Below, in pieces: positions 27,779 to 39,932 of a stretch of DNA of 64,000 bases (its first letter is position 1; each line of letters begins with the position of its first letter). A model generated the notes under the pieces. That model saw only the letters and a program-made list of their open reading frames with translations. It had not been told where the DNA came from and made no database searches. Source of the DNA: Microbotryum silenes-acaulis (lineage: Eukaryota; Basidiomycota; Microbotryomycetes; Microbotryales; Microbotryaceae); NCBI GenBank assembly GCA_003665825.1, contig QPFY01000007.1, forward strand, positions 372,001 to 436,000, given 5' to 3'. The position numbers and the translations under genes were made by a program.

Positions 27779-30173
27779 GTTGGTGAATCTCGTAGCTTGC
27801 GATCGCTCGTCCTAATGTGGTGCGTGGCGGTGTGAGCCTCGTTCGTCCTTGGTCACGTAGGAGAGACCGGTCTGGTCTGGGATCGACGACCCACGAGCGA
27901 CGCTGGTGACGGCCGCGAGCGGGGGCAAGAGACAACGAGACCAGACGGACGGCGTTGACCCAACAGAGAACTCCTTTTGGGACACGTTCACGAGCAGCCG
28001 GCACTGAGAACCACTCTCCGAAAGAGATCGACACTGAACGAGAAACACGCGGAACCTTGAGTCAGGGGTCCTTCAAATATTCAAGGCGTCGAGGGAGTGT
28101 CGAGTGATGACGGAACGCAACAAGTCGAGCGCGAGCCGAACAGGTGTCGCTTTTTGACGCCAAATTTATCACACCGCGCCAACCTCGCCTCCGGTGCTTT
28201 GGTCGAAAATAGGTAAGTGCAAAGATATGTCGTTACAGATACTGTTCTGTTGTCATATTATTTAGAGAGAGCTATCGAACAACAAGTTTTACCAACTTAG
28301 CCAGGGGTTAGTCGCCGTCCGAGCTGCAGGGTTTTTTGGCATCTTCATCTGAACTCGAGGTTGATGCATGGCGTACGCCTTCATGACGCAGCCAGAGCCT
28401 AGACATTAGATGGTATAATTAGTAGGAAAATAATAGGACTCCATGCCAGGTTGCCGTGACAGCCTCCGGTTAACCCGATCGCCAACGACTGGAACGCCGA
28501 GCACCTGCCGAAAAAGCTTATCCGCTGGTCACTTGCCAAATACGTCGTAATATGCACAAGCAACTCGCCCTGATTCAACAGGATCAGCCATAGTCGTTAA
28601 TAGTACACGTGAAAGCGGTCATCTGAGTCCTCTCTGAACTGAATGAAGTTGAATGGGAAAAGTCGAGCGGTAGGTAGTAGGTGTGCCAGCTACTCAGCGG
28701 GACAGAACCCTCGTTGAGCACTACTAGCTGCCGCCGCGTCGAGAGTCGAGAGCTCCCTCGATCAAATATACGGATCGAAAGCAGGTAGGGCTCTGTGGAT
28801 CAGGAACCCCAAGATCACCACAGCTAACTCATCGAAAGGGAGGCGGTCACGCGGAAACAATATTGGACGGCTTTAGCCGATTTCACACAGATCGCGAGCC
28901 GTCAACGGTGATCGGGCTTTTTGACGCTGAAGCCTCTTCACTCGAAGCCCCTTTTCCCAGTAACTGACCTAAGACCTAATCTCAGTCGAGCCCCGATTAG
29001 TTGCATTGCCGAGCTTTTCAGAAATTTGTCTCGCTTGCACGACGTACGTAAAGCGAATGGTGACCTCGCTTCTGCAGTGTTTCTTGACCCTCATCGTGGC
29101 GGATCTCGACAACATCGGCGAGTCTCGGTTCTACAAGCTCACAGCAGGGTCTAGGCCCTTCTCCGCCAAGGCCTGGAGCTGCGCGCCCGTCCTGGAGAGC
29201 AATTTAAAACCGGTGAAGCCTGACTGCGCCGACTCTGCCGACGACCGCAAAGAATCCACAAGACCTTGAGTTTCAAGAGGAGCCTTTTCACACGGGTTAG
29301 AGGGGATCTCCTTGGTTAGCGTAAATCTGAATGGCATCGGGGTCGAGCAAATCTCAGGAAACAGTTCCGAGTCGATGTCAAGGGATGGCTCTTCGCTTCG
29401 CACCTATCCCCGAAGTGTTCTCCCACTGCAAAGGTGCCGAGGATCGACGTGCCTCCTGACTTCCCATCATTTTCGGCATGTCTCTCCAGCTGCCGCCTCA
29501 TGACTTCAAGTGTGATGAGCCTGATACCGGTCGGGAGGTTCTCGCTGCTATTCCAGTGGAAACTTACCAGGCGTAGTATTAAGAACCCGAGCTTAACCTT
29601 CGGCACTTCGTGGACTGCAGAAAATACTAGTTGCATGCATTTGCTCCGATTTTGAAGGAAGCTCGGGGAATCTCATCGGCTGTCCGACAATCTGAGACAA
29701 GCTTCCGGTACCACGGGCGCAAATGTTTCGCTGATAAAAACCTGAGTTTTAGCGCTTCAATGATCAGGTAAATGTACCTCGTTGATTCCTGTGAGATGCG
29801 AATGCTGCGAAAGAGTTCGGTGTTCGTACTCCGCACCACGTCCGAGAGGGTCCGAGCGGCTGCAGATAGTAGCGGTTTCGCAGCGCGTGTGGGCGTTGCT
29901 CCATCCTCGAAGCACGCTCCTACGCTTGAACCAACCGCAAATCCCATACAGTACCGCCAGTCCTACTCCCGACGTCAACGTAGCGACTTGTCGATCCACC
30001 GGAACTCGCCTTTGAGATACCAGGCTACACATTGAAAAGGCTACAGCGACCTCACACCACGCCCACCCATACTCGCCTTGCTTCATCACGTGCCTACGAC
30101 ACCAACAGACTACACCTGAGCGTGCCTTCTCCCTTCTGTACCCGTTCATCTACACCAACTTTTCGCACCAATC
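27779..30173. other. Large gene-poor interval upstream of RPB5
   Basis: About 2.4 kb, with several AT-rich patches (28240-28440). Short frames on both strands lack similarity, consistent codon bias or splice-linked partners. I see no gene. It could contain a rapidly evolving or non-coding transcript, which the sequence alone cannot show. Confidence 0.4.
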
Positions 30174-31228
30174 ATGTCGGATGAACACGAGCGGGAGACG
30201 GCACGGTTGTATCGCGTATCGCGGACGATCCACGAGCTCGTTCGCGACCGGGTGAGCTGTCCCATCCTCTCTATTGTGTTAGCTTACGTACCTCATGCTG
30301 ATCATTGTTCTGTGCAACGCGACTAGGGCTTTGAGATTGGTGACGAGGAAATCACCATGTCGTTGGGCCAGTTCAAGGGGCAATACGGCACCGCCGTCGA
30401 GTCAGTGATCCACTCTACCCCCGCTCCTCAGCTCAGTGATCAGCAGTAGCATGCGTCTAACCTCGAAACTGGACTGTCATTTGATGACAAACACTGCAGC
30501 AAAGCAAAGCTCAACTTTACCGCTGCGCTGGCTTCGGATCCGTCGATCAAGATCTACGTCTTTTACGCCGACGAGCCGAGCGTAGGGATAAAGACGATGC
30601 GAAAGTCAGTTGTTGCAGAGAAGGTGGGATATGTTGATGCAAGCTAGAGAATCCAGGCTGATTGCTCCATGGTTGGGGGCGTTGACAGGTTCATCGGCAT
30701 TCTGGAGGAGCAGGCGATCGGGAAGGGCATCATCATTTACAAGACCAACATGACCCCTTCCGCCAACAAGGTGCGAAACCAGAGACGATACCGAGAATGT
30801 ACCTGAAAGCGAGTCTGAAGTCTGATGGTTCTTGTGTGATTTCGCTACTTGCAGGTCATCTCGGCGATGGTATCGCAGTTCACGATCGAGGCATTCCAGG
30901 AATCCGAACTGCTCGTCAACATCACCCACCACACCCTCGTGCCTAAACACGAGGTGCTATCAACCGAAGAGAAGAAGGAATTGTTGTTGAAGTAGTCAGT
31001 CCATTCGGGAAACTTCGGGTCGTGGCCCTTTTATTCGGACCGACTGATCATCGCTCCGCGCCGACTTTTTCCAACGACACCAGCCGATTAAAAGACACGC
31101 AACTGCCTCGCATCCAACTCTCGGACCCGGTCAGCCGTTACTACGGTCTCCGAAGGGGTCAAGTCGTCAAGATCACACGACCTTCCGAGACCGCGGGGAG
31201 GTACGTCAGTTATCGGTTGTGCCTGTAA
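30174..31228 (+). CDS. RPB5: RNA polymerases I, II and III shared subunit Rpb5 (RPABC1)
   Basis: Exons 30174-30251, 30327-30400, 30500-30604, 30689-30770, 30855-30994 and 31084-31228 give 207 residues, close to the 210-215 of the family. The N-terminal jaw domain runs from [20 protein letters not shown] through [20 protein letters not shown] and [15 protein letters not shown]. The C-terminal assembly domain has [34 protein letters not shown] and ends [18 protein letters not shown], all conserved from archaeal RpoH to humans. Rpb5 forms part of the lower jaw near downstream DNA. The next gene starts about 340 bp downstream on the same strand. Confidence 0.96.
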
Positions 31229-31567
31229 GCCGTCGGTAATCCGGTGCCGGACCGAGCTGGGACGGGACCGACGCGGGAGGGTATTTGGGAAAGCCAGTCC
31301 TTATGTCTGAGGTTTGTGTAGAAACAAGAAGGTGTATGATACTTGAAAAATGACAAGGTTGCTTCGACGAAACCTCGGGACCTTTGACCGCAATGTCCGT
31401 CTTGCGCTATTTCCGATCGTCGCCGTTCGTCTCCGCTTGCTTGCTCCTGCTCCGCTTAGCCCGCCCTGCCCGCGCACAGTCAACTCGGGCCCGTTACGGC
31501 TCTCTTTTGGCCTGATCTGTCAACTCGCGAGTCGCGATCGGCGCAGACACCCGCACAGGGAGAGACG

Positions 31568-34500
31568 ATGCCGCCCCCATCCGCCTCGACAACAACCTCT
31601 CACTCCTCATCCCACTCAACAGGCGTGTCGATCCGCCTCGCCGAACCGTACGTGTTACTCGTTGGTGGTCCCGAACTCGAACGAGCTCGAGCCAGACGTC
31701 GACGCGCGCTTCGACAAGCCCCGACCTCGGCTCAAGCATCACCTTCTCCATCGAGGACGCCATCGAGGGCGGCCTCCCCTTCTCATGAACTGGGGGCTGT
31801 CCCTGGTCCTGGTCCAAGTTCGACAAGGGGAAGGACGGGCGGACCGAGGAATGGCGATCCGGATTTCATCGCCCCCAATGCGAGGGGCAGAAGTCCGACG
31901 AGGACACGTAGTCCTTCCGTTGCGAGGGAAGCCAGCCTATCCAGAGCTCTAGCGCAGGCAAGGGTAGCTTCGACGTCCCGACCACCGCCGGCAGTGGCTG
32001 TCAATGGCCAAGAAGGCGAGGCAGCAGCCGCAGAGCACGACGATGAACCGGCTCCGGCGATGCTTAGGGGACTGTTGGTGTTGCATCTCGCCAAGGCGAC
32101 GAGGATACGAGAGATCTCGGTCAGACTTAGGGGGTTGGCGAGGACGGACTGGCCCGAAGGTGAGTTTGCCCTCCTTTTCTGCCTCCTGGATGCAGGTCTG
32201 CTCGCCCGCCGGTCGCCCCCACTCGTGCATTCGCTCGCTTCGGCGCCAGCAACTACCCCGCTTTATCGCGTCCTTTATCGCGCTCCGATTGCTCGTGCGC
32301 GCCAAGAGACAGATCCGCCGTAGAACTCACCGAGCTGACCGGCTCAAACATTTCGCACCCTGTTCTTTCGACACAGGAATTGGCCCTCGAAGGATGGACA
32401 TTATGGAAGAATCCACTTTGACCAACATCACCTCGACCTTCTTCTCGGCCAACGAGACCTCGATGGAACGACGCGCCGCCTCGATCGGCCCCGGTACAGG
32501 CGATTACGGATCCGACACGAGGTTCTTCGAAGCCGGTCGCGACAGAAGTTCGAGAAGGACTGCGAGTGTTCGTCCTTCGAGGGATCTCAGTCAGGGAAGA
32601 CCGTATGGGACTCGCGATGGATCGACCGGATCGAACCATGCCGATTCGGCAGCTACGGCGGGGCTAGGCAACCTCGAAGAAGAGACGACCGTCGGCATAC
32701 CCGTGTCGACGCTGTCCCGCATCGCATCCTCCGAAGACCTCGAATCGCGAGATCGCCATGACATACCTCCCATCTTGCCGGGTGAACAAGCACCGGCTTA
32801 TGAACTCGTCCCTTCGCTGCCCAACTCGCCTGCTCTTCGGCCCACTCGGTCGCTCGGTCGAGATTCCCCCACACCCGATTCACGACGGCTTCTCGGGGAA
32901 AGTCAAAGACCGGATCGATCGCCGACACCCTCACGCAACTCTTTAGGGATGACATCACATACGAACGATACGCCAGACGTGCGACCCTCTTTGGATCGCG
33001 CCAGCACGTCCTCTTCAGCCTTGTCGCAAGAGTCCATCCTCGCGGCAGAGCAAAGCCATTCCCCACACTTATACGACACGGGGATGACGAGCTCACACTC
33101 TGCGAGCTCGTGCGATGTTTCTTCCGCTTCGGCAGTCGATACGATCCATGGACCGGATGGATGGAGCAGTGCCCCCGTGTTGGGATCGGTCCACTCGATT
33201 GGTGAGCGCGGCCGACCGACGACTCGATCCGGTGGGCAAAGCGAGGATGAGGCGGCTTTGGCGTCCGAGATCACCTTACCTGGTGTTCCGTCGGAAAGGT
33301 CCGATTCGGGAGGGACCGCTCGATCGGGTTCGGTCGGTCCGACGTTCCAATCACGAGCTAGTACACGACAATCCCCACCTACGATCGCTGGGGCTGCGCG
33401 GAGTCGGACCCGAAGTGGGAGTGTGTCGGGCAACTCGATTCGAAGCACCATCTCGGGTGCTTCGGCAGCGACGTCGAACACGCTTACTCACTCGTCATTA
33501 CCTCCACCACCTTCGGGCATCGCTTCGGCCTTCCGGAACCTCTCTGTAGGAGGCGCACCGCGATCTTCGTCGAGGGGAGGTGCGCCACCAAGGTCTTCAT
33601 CCCGCGGGGGAAGGTTCAGTCTCGCTGGGATCGGCGAGGCTCTACGAGGGAAGAGTACCTCGAGGGTTCGAGATTCCAGCAATGTCCGCAATGAGATGGG
33701 TGTGCGTGGAGAGTCCATGTCATCGTCAAGACGTGAAACAAGTCCCGATTCAAGCCAACCCGCGACGGGGATCATCACGCGCGATCAAAGTCGAGGTCGA
33801 AAGACGGCGTTGAAAGTCCTTCGCGCAGCTCTCACCGCCGGAGGAGGAGGAGGCTTCCATGAGGGCGATGGCGGCGTCGAAGGGGATAATGACAACAGCG
33901 ATGACGAGGTCCAAGCTACAGGATGGAAAGAATTCCGCGCAGGGACTTATACCTACCCCATTTCGATCGCGATCCCCGTTAGGCTACCCCCTACGATCTC
34001 GGCTAGTTTCGGCCACGTCACCTATGTGCTCAAAGCGACCGTTCATCGAGCAGGTGCGTTAACGTCGAATTTGACGACTTCGACGGAGATTGTGCTCGTT
34101 TCGGCTCCAAGTCAGGATGATACGGAGGAGAATGAGAGCATTGTTGTGGAGAGGTTTTGGGAGACGCAAATGAAGTATAACGTCGCACTCAGTGGGAAGG
34201 TGAGACCCTTTCTTCAGGATTTTGGATCGTCGATGCACTGGAGCAAAGGCTGATCCATATATTGATGGGTTTTCGCAGAGCTTTGCGATTGGGAGTCAGA
34301 TCCCCGTTTCGATTAGGCTCGACCCGATGGCGAAGATCAAGGTGTATCGCATCACGGCCGTATTGGAGCAAAAAACCAACTACTTTGCATCGGGTGGGTG
34401 CGGGTCTGTTCTACTTGTCGCTGGAGCGATGTGCTGACCAAGCTTGCTGCCCCTGCGAAACAGGCCGCAAATTGACTCGACACGAAACACCGAAAAAGTT

Positions 34501-35356
34501 CCCCCTCCTGCGGATCGAGCACAAGGATCCGAAAGAGCCTCTCTTGCCGATCTTGTCCGACGACCCAAAGGCTATTACCGATCACCCTTTGGCGGACTTT
34601 TTCATCAACCCCGACACCTCGGACGACACGACCCCTGCCTTGCTAGACCCACTCGGACCCTGGCACATCGAGTCCTATCTCCAACTCCCCACCTGCGCCT
34701 CCAAGATCGCCTTCTCGACCCACCACGAACAATCCAACATCGCGACAAGCCACATCATCAAAGTCATGCTCCGCGTCGAACGCGGCGACGACGACTACCT
34801 CGATTCGAAAGGGAATCGGAAACTCTGGGACGTAATTATCGAATCGCCCATACACATCTTGGCGTGTCAATGCGCGCAGAACGCTCTTCCCGCTTATTCA
34901 GCTGCTTCAGGTGGAGGGACGAGGGGTCAGAACGGAGGGCCGGTGGTGGGGGGTACGGTCCAACCTTGTGAGGTGCATTCACCCCCTTCGACGATTGGAG
35001 GACCTTTTTCCTCGAGCGGTCGACGACCGCCATCGACAACAAGGACAGATCGATCCCGATCTCGGGTCCGGACCGTCGCGATCGTCGCGGCTGCTGCTGT
35101 AGCAGCCGCTGCGTCGCCGTATCCTCATCGATCCGAATCACCTCATCCTTCGATTCCAGCAAGCGAATTGGAACAGACGAATGCATTGTTTGCTCGATTA
35201 GTGGCGGGGGAGGAGATGCCTTCCGGGGAGGTACCGCCTACTTATGGTGCGACGATGGGGGGTGAGGAGGAGGGGGAGGAGCAGGAGGAAGGGAGGGGTA
35301 GGACCCCTGTGGGTCGGGGAAGGACGAGGACGAGGGATCATAGTGTGGAGGCTTGA
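31568..35356 (+). CDS. Alpha-arrestin, ART/creD-like ubiquitin ligase adaptor
   Basis: Exons 31568-32159, 32377-34199, 34279-34393 and 34464-35356 give 1,140 residues. Arrestin-N features are split: GVSIRLAEPYVLLVGGPELE near the start, then LRGLLVLHLAKATRIREISV and TYTYPISIAIPVRLPPTIS with a disordered insert of several hundred residues between them. Arrestin-C follows with VSIRLDPMAKIKVYRITAVL. The C-terminus has a PPTY motif (PPxY), and PAY motifs occur elsewhere. PPxY binds WW domains of Rsp5/Nedd4 ligases, so the protein probably links that ligase to membrane transporters for endocytosis. Phosphoregulation is likely given the Ser/Arg-rich insert but cannot be read from sequence. Family members are usually 500-900 residues, so this one is long. 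Confidence 0.88.
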
Positions 35357-35601
35357 AGGGGGTAGTGTGAACAAGGAAATAGAATGGAGTGCACGTAGTG
35401 TTGTGCTGTGTGCAATGACGGACGCTTAGGGGACTTTTGCAACTCTCGTCTCGTCGCCTGGAGTTCAGAAGGGAGAACCCCACTCTTTTCTATGGTGAAG
35501 TACAGGAATAAAGATCTAAGATGCGAAAGGATAACTATGAAGTGACCTAAGGCGCCCGAATATAAAAAACATACACTATCGCTCTGAACCTCCGATAATG
35601 C

Positions 35602-36078
35602 TCAGACCCCATTCTCGACCATCGGCGCCTCCCACCTCTTGCCATCTTTTAACGAAGGGGGTACCGCCAACGTGTCTTGACTTGATCGGGCGCTAGCGTG
35701 GGAATAAGGAAGGACTACCTGGGTTGTAGACGTTGATTGTTGTGTTGCTTCTGTAGAAGTATCGAAAGTATGAGGTCAGGAAACGGATCTCAGACAATAC
35801 TTTAAAACTTCGGCACACTCACCTCGCTTCGCCGAAACCCTCTGCTTCCAGAATCGCCGATAAATGACCGCCGTCCCCACGACAGCCAAGAGCATCACCA
35901 GCAACGTCGATGCTAAAACAGCGGTGATGATCTTTCTCGTATGTACCGAGATATGGACGGGGGATGAATGTGTTGAAAGGGTGGTTGAAGTCTTCGGTGG
36001 AGTGGAGACGTCGAGAGGGGCCGTAGGAGAGGATCCGGCGTTGAGGGGCATTGCTCTGTCAAATAGGACGGCAGGCAT
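35602..36078 (-). CDS. Small orphan single-pass membrane protein
   Basis: Exons on the minus strand are 36078-35823 and 35750-35602, giving 134 residues. A Ser/Thr/Pro-rich N-terminal part precedes one transmembrane helix (ITAVLASTLLVMLLAVVGTAV) with a following IYRRFWKQR basic stretch, so the N-terminus is probably outside. The second exon encodes a polar tail ending in a Lys/Arg/Trp segment. The first-exon donor GTGAGT and the TACAG acceptor preserve frame. No family is recognised. The frame is open upstream of the chosen ATG, but that part is not conserved-looking. Confidence 0.55.
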
Positions 36079-36496
36079 TTTGGATTGAGAGAGGCTACTG
36101 TAGGATTGTATTTGGGTTGTTGTAGTTGAGTGGATGAAGATCAGAAGAGAGAAAGCAACACAACTTTGAAACCGGAAGTCGACAACCTCGTTGCAATGTC
36201 CATAAAACCGAGTCATTCCCTTTCTTGCGAGAGAGCATCCGAGCTCGGAAACGGACGCGGGCGGTATGACTCGTCTTTCGCCGGTGCTCCTCGGCAAGAC
36301 GAGAAAAGAGGGGTTCTATTTTTGGTCCATGCGCGCGCGTGGGAACCCGGATTTTTAGACAGGAGTGGCTTCGGGTCTCTTTAGATTTGGTGCTAGTCAC
36401 TTTAAAGAGAAGGGGATGACTCGAGGCATTGGTTTTGAAAGATACAACAATCTGTTTGCACACATCCTCGTAGGTAACTAAGGCAGGCAATACGGA

Positions 36497-38702
36497 TCAA
36501 AGCACTCTCCCCTCCGTCAAAGCCCTCCAGCCCTCTCCCAGTCCCTCCCTAACCCTATACCCATTATCGCCCAACCACCCCTCAACTCTTTTGCGGTCCG
36601 TCGCCTCATCAGCCAAAGCATCCAACACCGTCATGTCTCCCTTTCCCTCCGTCCCTTCAAGGCACATCACCCCCCACCCAATGACCAACATCCCCGGCGG
36701 TCGATGCGGACTCAACCTCTTCAACACGTCCGAAAGACTCTCGATCGTCGCACAAACGACGCGTTGATCCGGTGAACTTGCTCGTTCAATCAACGCGATA
36801 GGGAGGTAAGGTGGGTAGGCGGCTTCCTTACGGGTGAGTAGAGCTTCGACGAGCGAGTCCAATCGTGCAACTCCCATGAGTACGACGAGCGTCTTGGCCC
36901 TTTCATAAGGTTCGACACCGAGTTCCCTTCCGCCCCTCCCAACACCCGTGGAAACTACCATCGTCTCCGCGACGCCTCGTTGCGTCACAGGGATTCCGTT
37001 GATCGTCGGTCCGGCCAAACATGACGAAAGGCCCGGCACAACAACGGGTTCGAACCCCGCATGACGGAAATGTAAGACTTCTTCCCCTCCTCGACCATAC
37101 AAAAAGGGATCACCTTGCTTGAGGCGGAGGACAGTCTTGCCTGCTTTGGCACCTTCGACTGCGAGACGCATGAGTTCATCTTGGGCATGTTCGGCGTTCC
37201 CGGGGTATTTACGAGCGATGACCACGCCTTCTCGTGCCGGGGAAGGAATCAGGGCTAGGATTTCCGACGGAACGAGCTTGTCGGAGAGGAAGACGTCGAC
37301 GTGGTATGGCGAACCAGGTGGGGAAGTGAGAAGGAGGTGCGCGAGACGAGTGAGGAGTAGAGGGGAGCCGGGGCCCGTGCCGAGGAGGATGATGCGGCCT
37401 TTGCCTCGCGTCGGGGGTTCGAGCAATAGCGAGTGCTGGGAAGGGTTTGCTAGTAACGTCTCGGGTTCAGGTGGGGTCGATGCGAGAGGTGTCGAGGGCG
37501 AGGACAGGGACGAGAGCGTGACTGTAGCAAGACGATCGAGTGGCCAGTATTCGCTCAGTTGAGCGACAAAGCGCATTCGTGTCCTCTGGGCCTCTGCAGC
37601 GGTCCATGCTTGTGTAGATAAGATGGTCGATGTAGCGGCTGTCGAGGCTGTCGAAACGGAAGATTTGCTGCAGATTACGAAGTCTAGTAAGCCAACTGAA
37701 CCCATGAACTCGACTGAACACACACTGGACGTACCTCCTGCTCGTTGTGCTCTCTTCTTCGGCCTTGGACTCCCTCCTCGTTCGTCCTCTGCACTGACTG
37801 ATGGATCTCAATTGCGGTTCCAACGCCGCCGCCTCAACTCCCTGCGTCGAATCGACCAACGAAAGCCGATCCAATTCTTTACTCTCCTCCCTCGTGAGTT
37901 GAGCGACAGGTCGATTGAACCTCACACCCGCGAGTTCGACTTCCTCGCTATCCCCTTTCTCCCAAGCGACTTCACTCCCTCCCATCGAACTGGCCAAAGA
38001 CACCCTCAACTTGGAGATGGCTCGAACGCCCGCTCCAACATTGCTTGGTAACGTCGCGACGACCTCTCTTCTCAACCTCGTCGCCAAGCGACAGGCCGAA
38101 GAATTAGTCGTCAAAGCGAGTTGTAGAGGCGACTTGTCCGACGATGGCGCGGCACTATCAAGAGGGAATCGATGCGTTGTCGGCCAGGTAAAGTCGGAAA
38201 GGGTAGGTGCATCGGCGATGTTGACGAGGTAACGTCGTTCGTTCGCGATTCGTTTGAACGCTCGGGCCGAGGAGAAACTTCGTCGTCGGGACGATGAAGA
38301 TTGAGCTGCCGAAATGGTGGTCATTGTGTCGCCGAGGACGACGAGGAGGCATTGGGAAGAGATGGACGTCGGTAATACTTGATCGAACCAATGACTCCAG
38401 GCAGATTCACCAGCATCAAATGGTATGTTCCATTCGATCGTCTCAATCTGTCCTTGGTCCTTGCGCCAAGCGAGTTCGGCATCCCATTGATGAGTGGCCG
38501 AAGCACCGACAACGATACGGTAGCCTGCTTCCAAAGCCGCGAAGGCTCTCAGGGCCGAGATGCGCGAAGGGGAGAGGAGGAGGAGCGTGTCGTGCGAAGG
38601 CGTGGGGGTGGTGCTTGAGCTTGAGCTGGAGCTGGAGGCGATAGGGGCTGACAGGGCCAGGAGGAGGGAAGCTCCCGGTTGAGGGTCCGGGTATGCGACC
38701 AT
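36497..38702 (-). CDS. Siroheme synthase-type fusion: dehydrogenase/chelatase-like half plus uroporphyrinogen-III methyltransferase
   Basis: Exons 38702-37735 and 37667-36497 give 712 residues. The N-terminal half has a Rossmann-like start (LLLLSPSRISALRAFAALEAGYRIVVGA), RYLVNIADAPTLSDFTWP and LALTTNSSACRLATRLRREV, the layout of CysG/Met8 precorrin-2 dehydrogenase-ferrochelatase. The C-terminal half is a SAM-dependent methyltransferase: ILLGTGPGSP, VFLSDKLVP, LRLKQGDPFLYGRGGEEV and GIPVTQRGVAETMVVSTG. Together they would take uroporphyrinogen III towards siroheme, the cofactor of sulfite and nitrite reductase. Yeast uses separate Met1 and Met8 proteins. Whether the N-terminal half keeps catalysis is not certain: the NAD-binding loop GGGxVA of Met8 is not obvious (GASATHQ instead). 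Confidence 0.88.
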
Positions 38703-39932
38703 ATTGGATTGTAGTTTTAGGTTGTTTCTGTAGATGTTCGAGCGTTGAGGTCAGTCTCGCTTGATCTGGAGTGCATTGCCATGTCCGCGCGACCTTTCCG
38801 AATCGGACTCGCGACTAGAAGCCAACGACGAGCCTCAATGGCGGTGGAGCGGCTACAGTAGGTCGCTTGGTTGGGTGTCCTTTCCTTCCTGGTATCCCGT
38901 AAAGTATGAATCCGGAAGGACGTACACTGAGATGGAGCAAGGCACTCGGAGTCACTGCGTAAATGCAGACTGGAGGCTGACTGATGTGGCTGAGGTCCGT
39001 CTCGGTCGCGACGAGCGATGGCGTTATCTGCGAAGTCGAGTTCGGGCCGAGTCGTCCCAGAGCTGCTCAGCACTGCGTAGAGGGGGCGGAGAGCTGCAGC
39101 CGTAAAGATGAGGATGTAGTTGGATCCAAACAGGGAACGATGATTATTCTCCGGCGAAGATGGGGTCGAGGACGATCCTGGAACGCGATGATAAGCACTT
39201 GAAAGAGGACACTGAGCGACTAGTCCGCGAGCCGAAGCGGATACGCCCGTGGCGGAGACTTGGAATCGAGGCGCCTCGATTGGCCCGCGCTTATCACCGC
39301 CGGCTCGGAGGACTGGATCGGAGACCGTTTGCGATTGCAAGGTACTTGTGTTGCATGCTAATTTACTAGGAAATGACATGCTCAAACCGGATTATTAGTT
39401 AACTTCCACCGCTTGGCACTTGGCACTGATTATGTTGACCACTGCACTGCAGCTGGCCGGCCGGCGGCGAGCACCAAATATACCGGCATCACGTGACCAA
39501 CTCGCCGCCAAGCGAGTCTGCTCCGCGACCCGGAGTAAGTCATTGATTTGTTGAAAATCAAATTTCGCTATTAGTGACGTCCTACGATTGCGTTCTACCT
39601 GTTTCTAGGAGGGGACATTGCTTCAATTTGCTTGGCAGGCCCTAGAATCGGGCCGTGGCAGGCACTTGGCTGATTCTGTCCTGGCCAGTGCAAACCTCAC
39701 GTCTATCACGAACCCAATAGCATTATTAAAAAAACACTGTCGATTAGAACGTGCGAGGACGCTGCTATTGTGCTGGCGGGCCTTGGGATTGGGACGGTTG
39801 AGCCGAGAGGACCGTGCGCCTCGGGCTTTCGCATGCGATCGCTTTCGCAAGCACACGAATACGCGCGTGAACACCGCCCCACTCCACGTCGCTCCACGTC
39901 GCTCCGCTCTTCCCAACGCCCGCGATAGAATC
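38703..39932. other. Divergent intergenic region, siroheme synthase / NOL8-like
   Basis: About 1.2 kb. A 222-codon open frame lies on the minus strand at 38717-39385, but it has no recognisable domain and its composition resembles random GC-rich sequence, so it is not called as a gene. The last 100 bases before 39933 are C/A-rich, like a 5' leader. Confidence 0.4.

Noticed and set aside
37046..37060. GGGTTCGAACCCCGC resembling a tRNA T-loop
   Set aside because: It lies inside the conserved methyltransferase coding sequence, and no cloverleaf can be built around it.
38717..39385. 222-codon minus-strand ORF upstream of the siroheme synthase gene
   Set aside because: No domain, no splice partners, Ser/Arg-rich random-like composition; it overlaps other open frames of equal quality on the plus strand.
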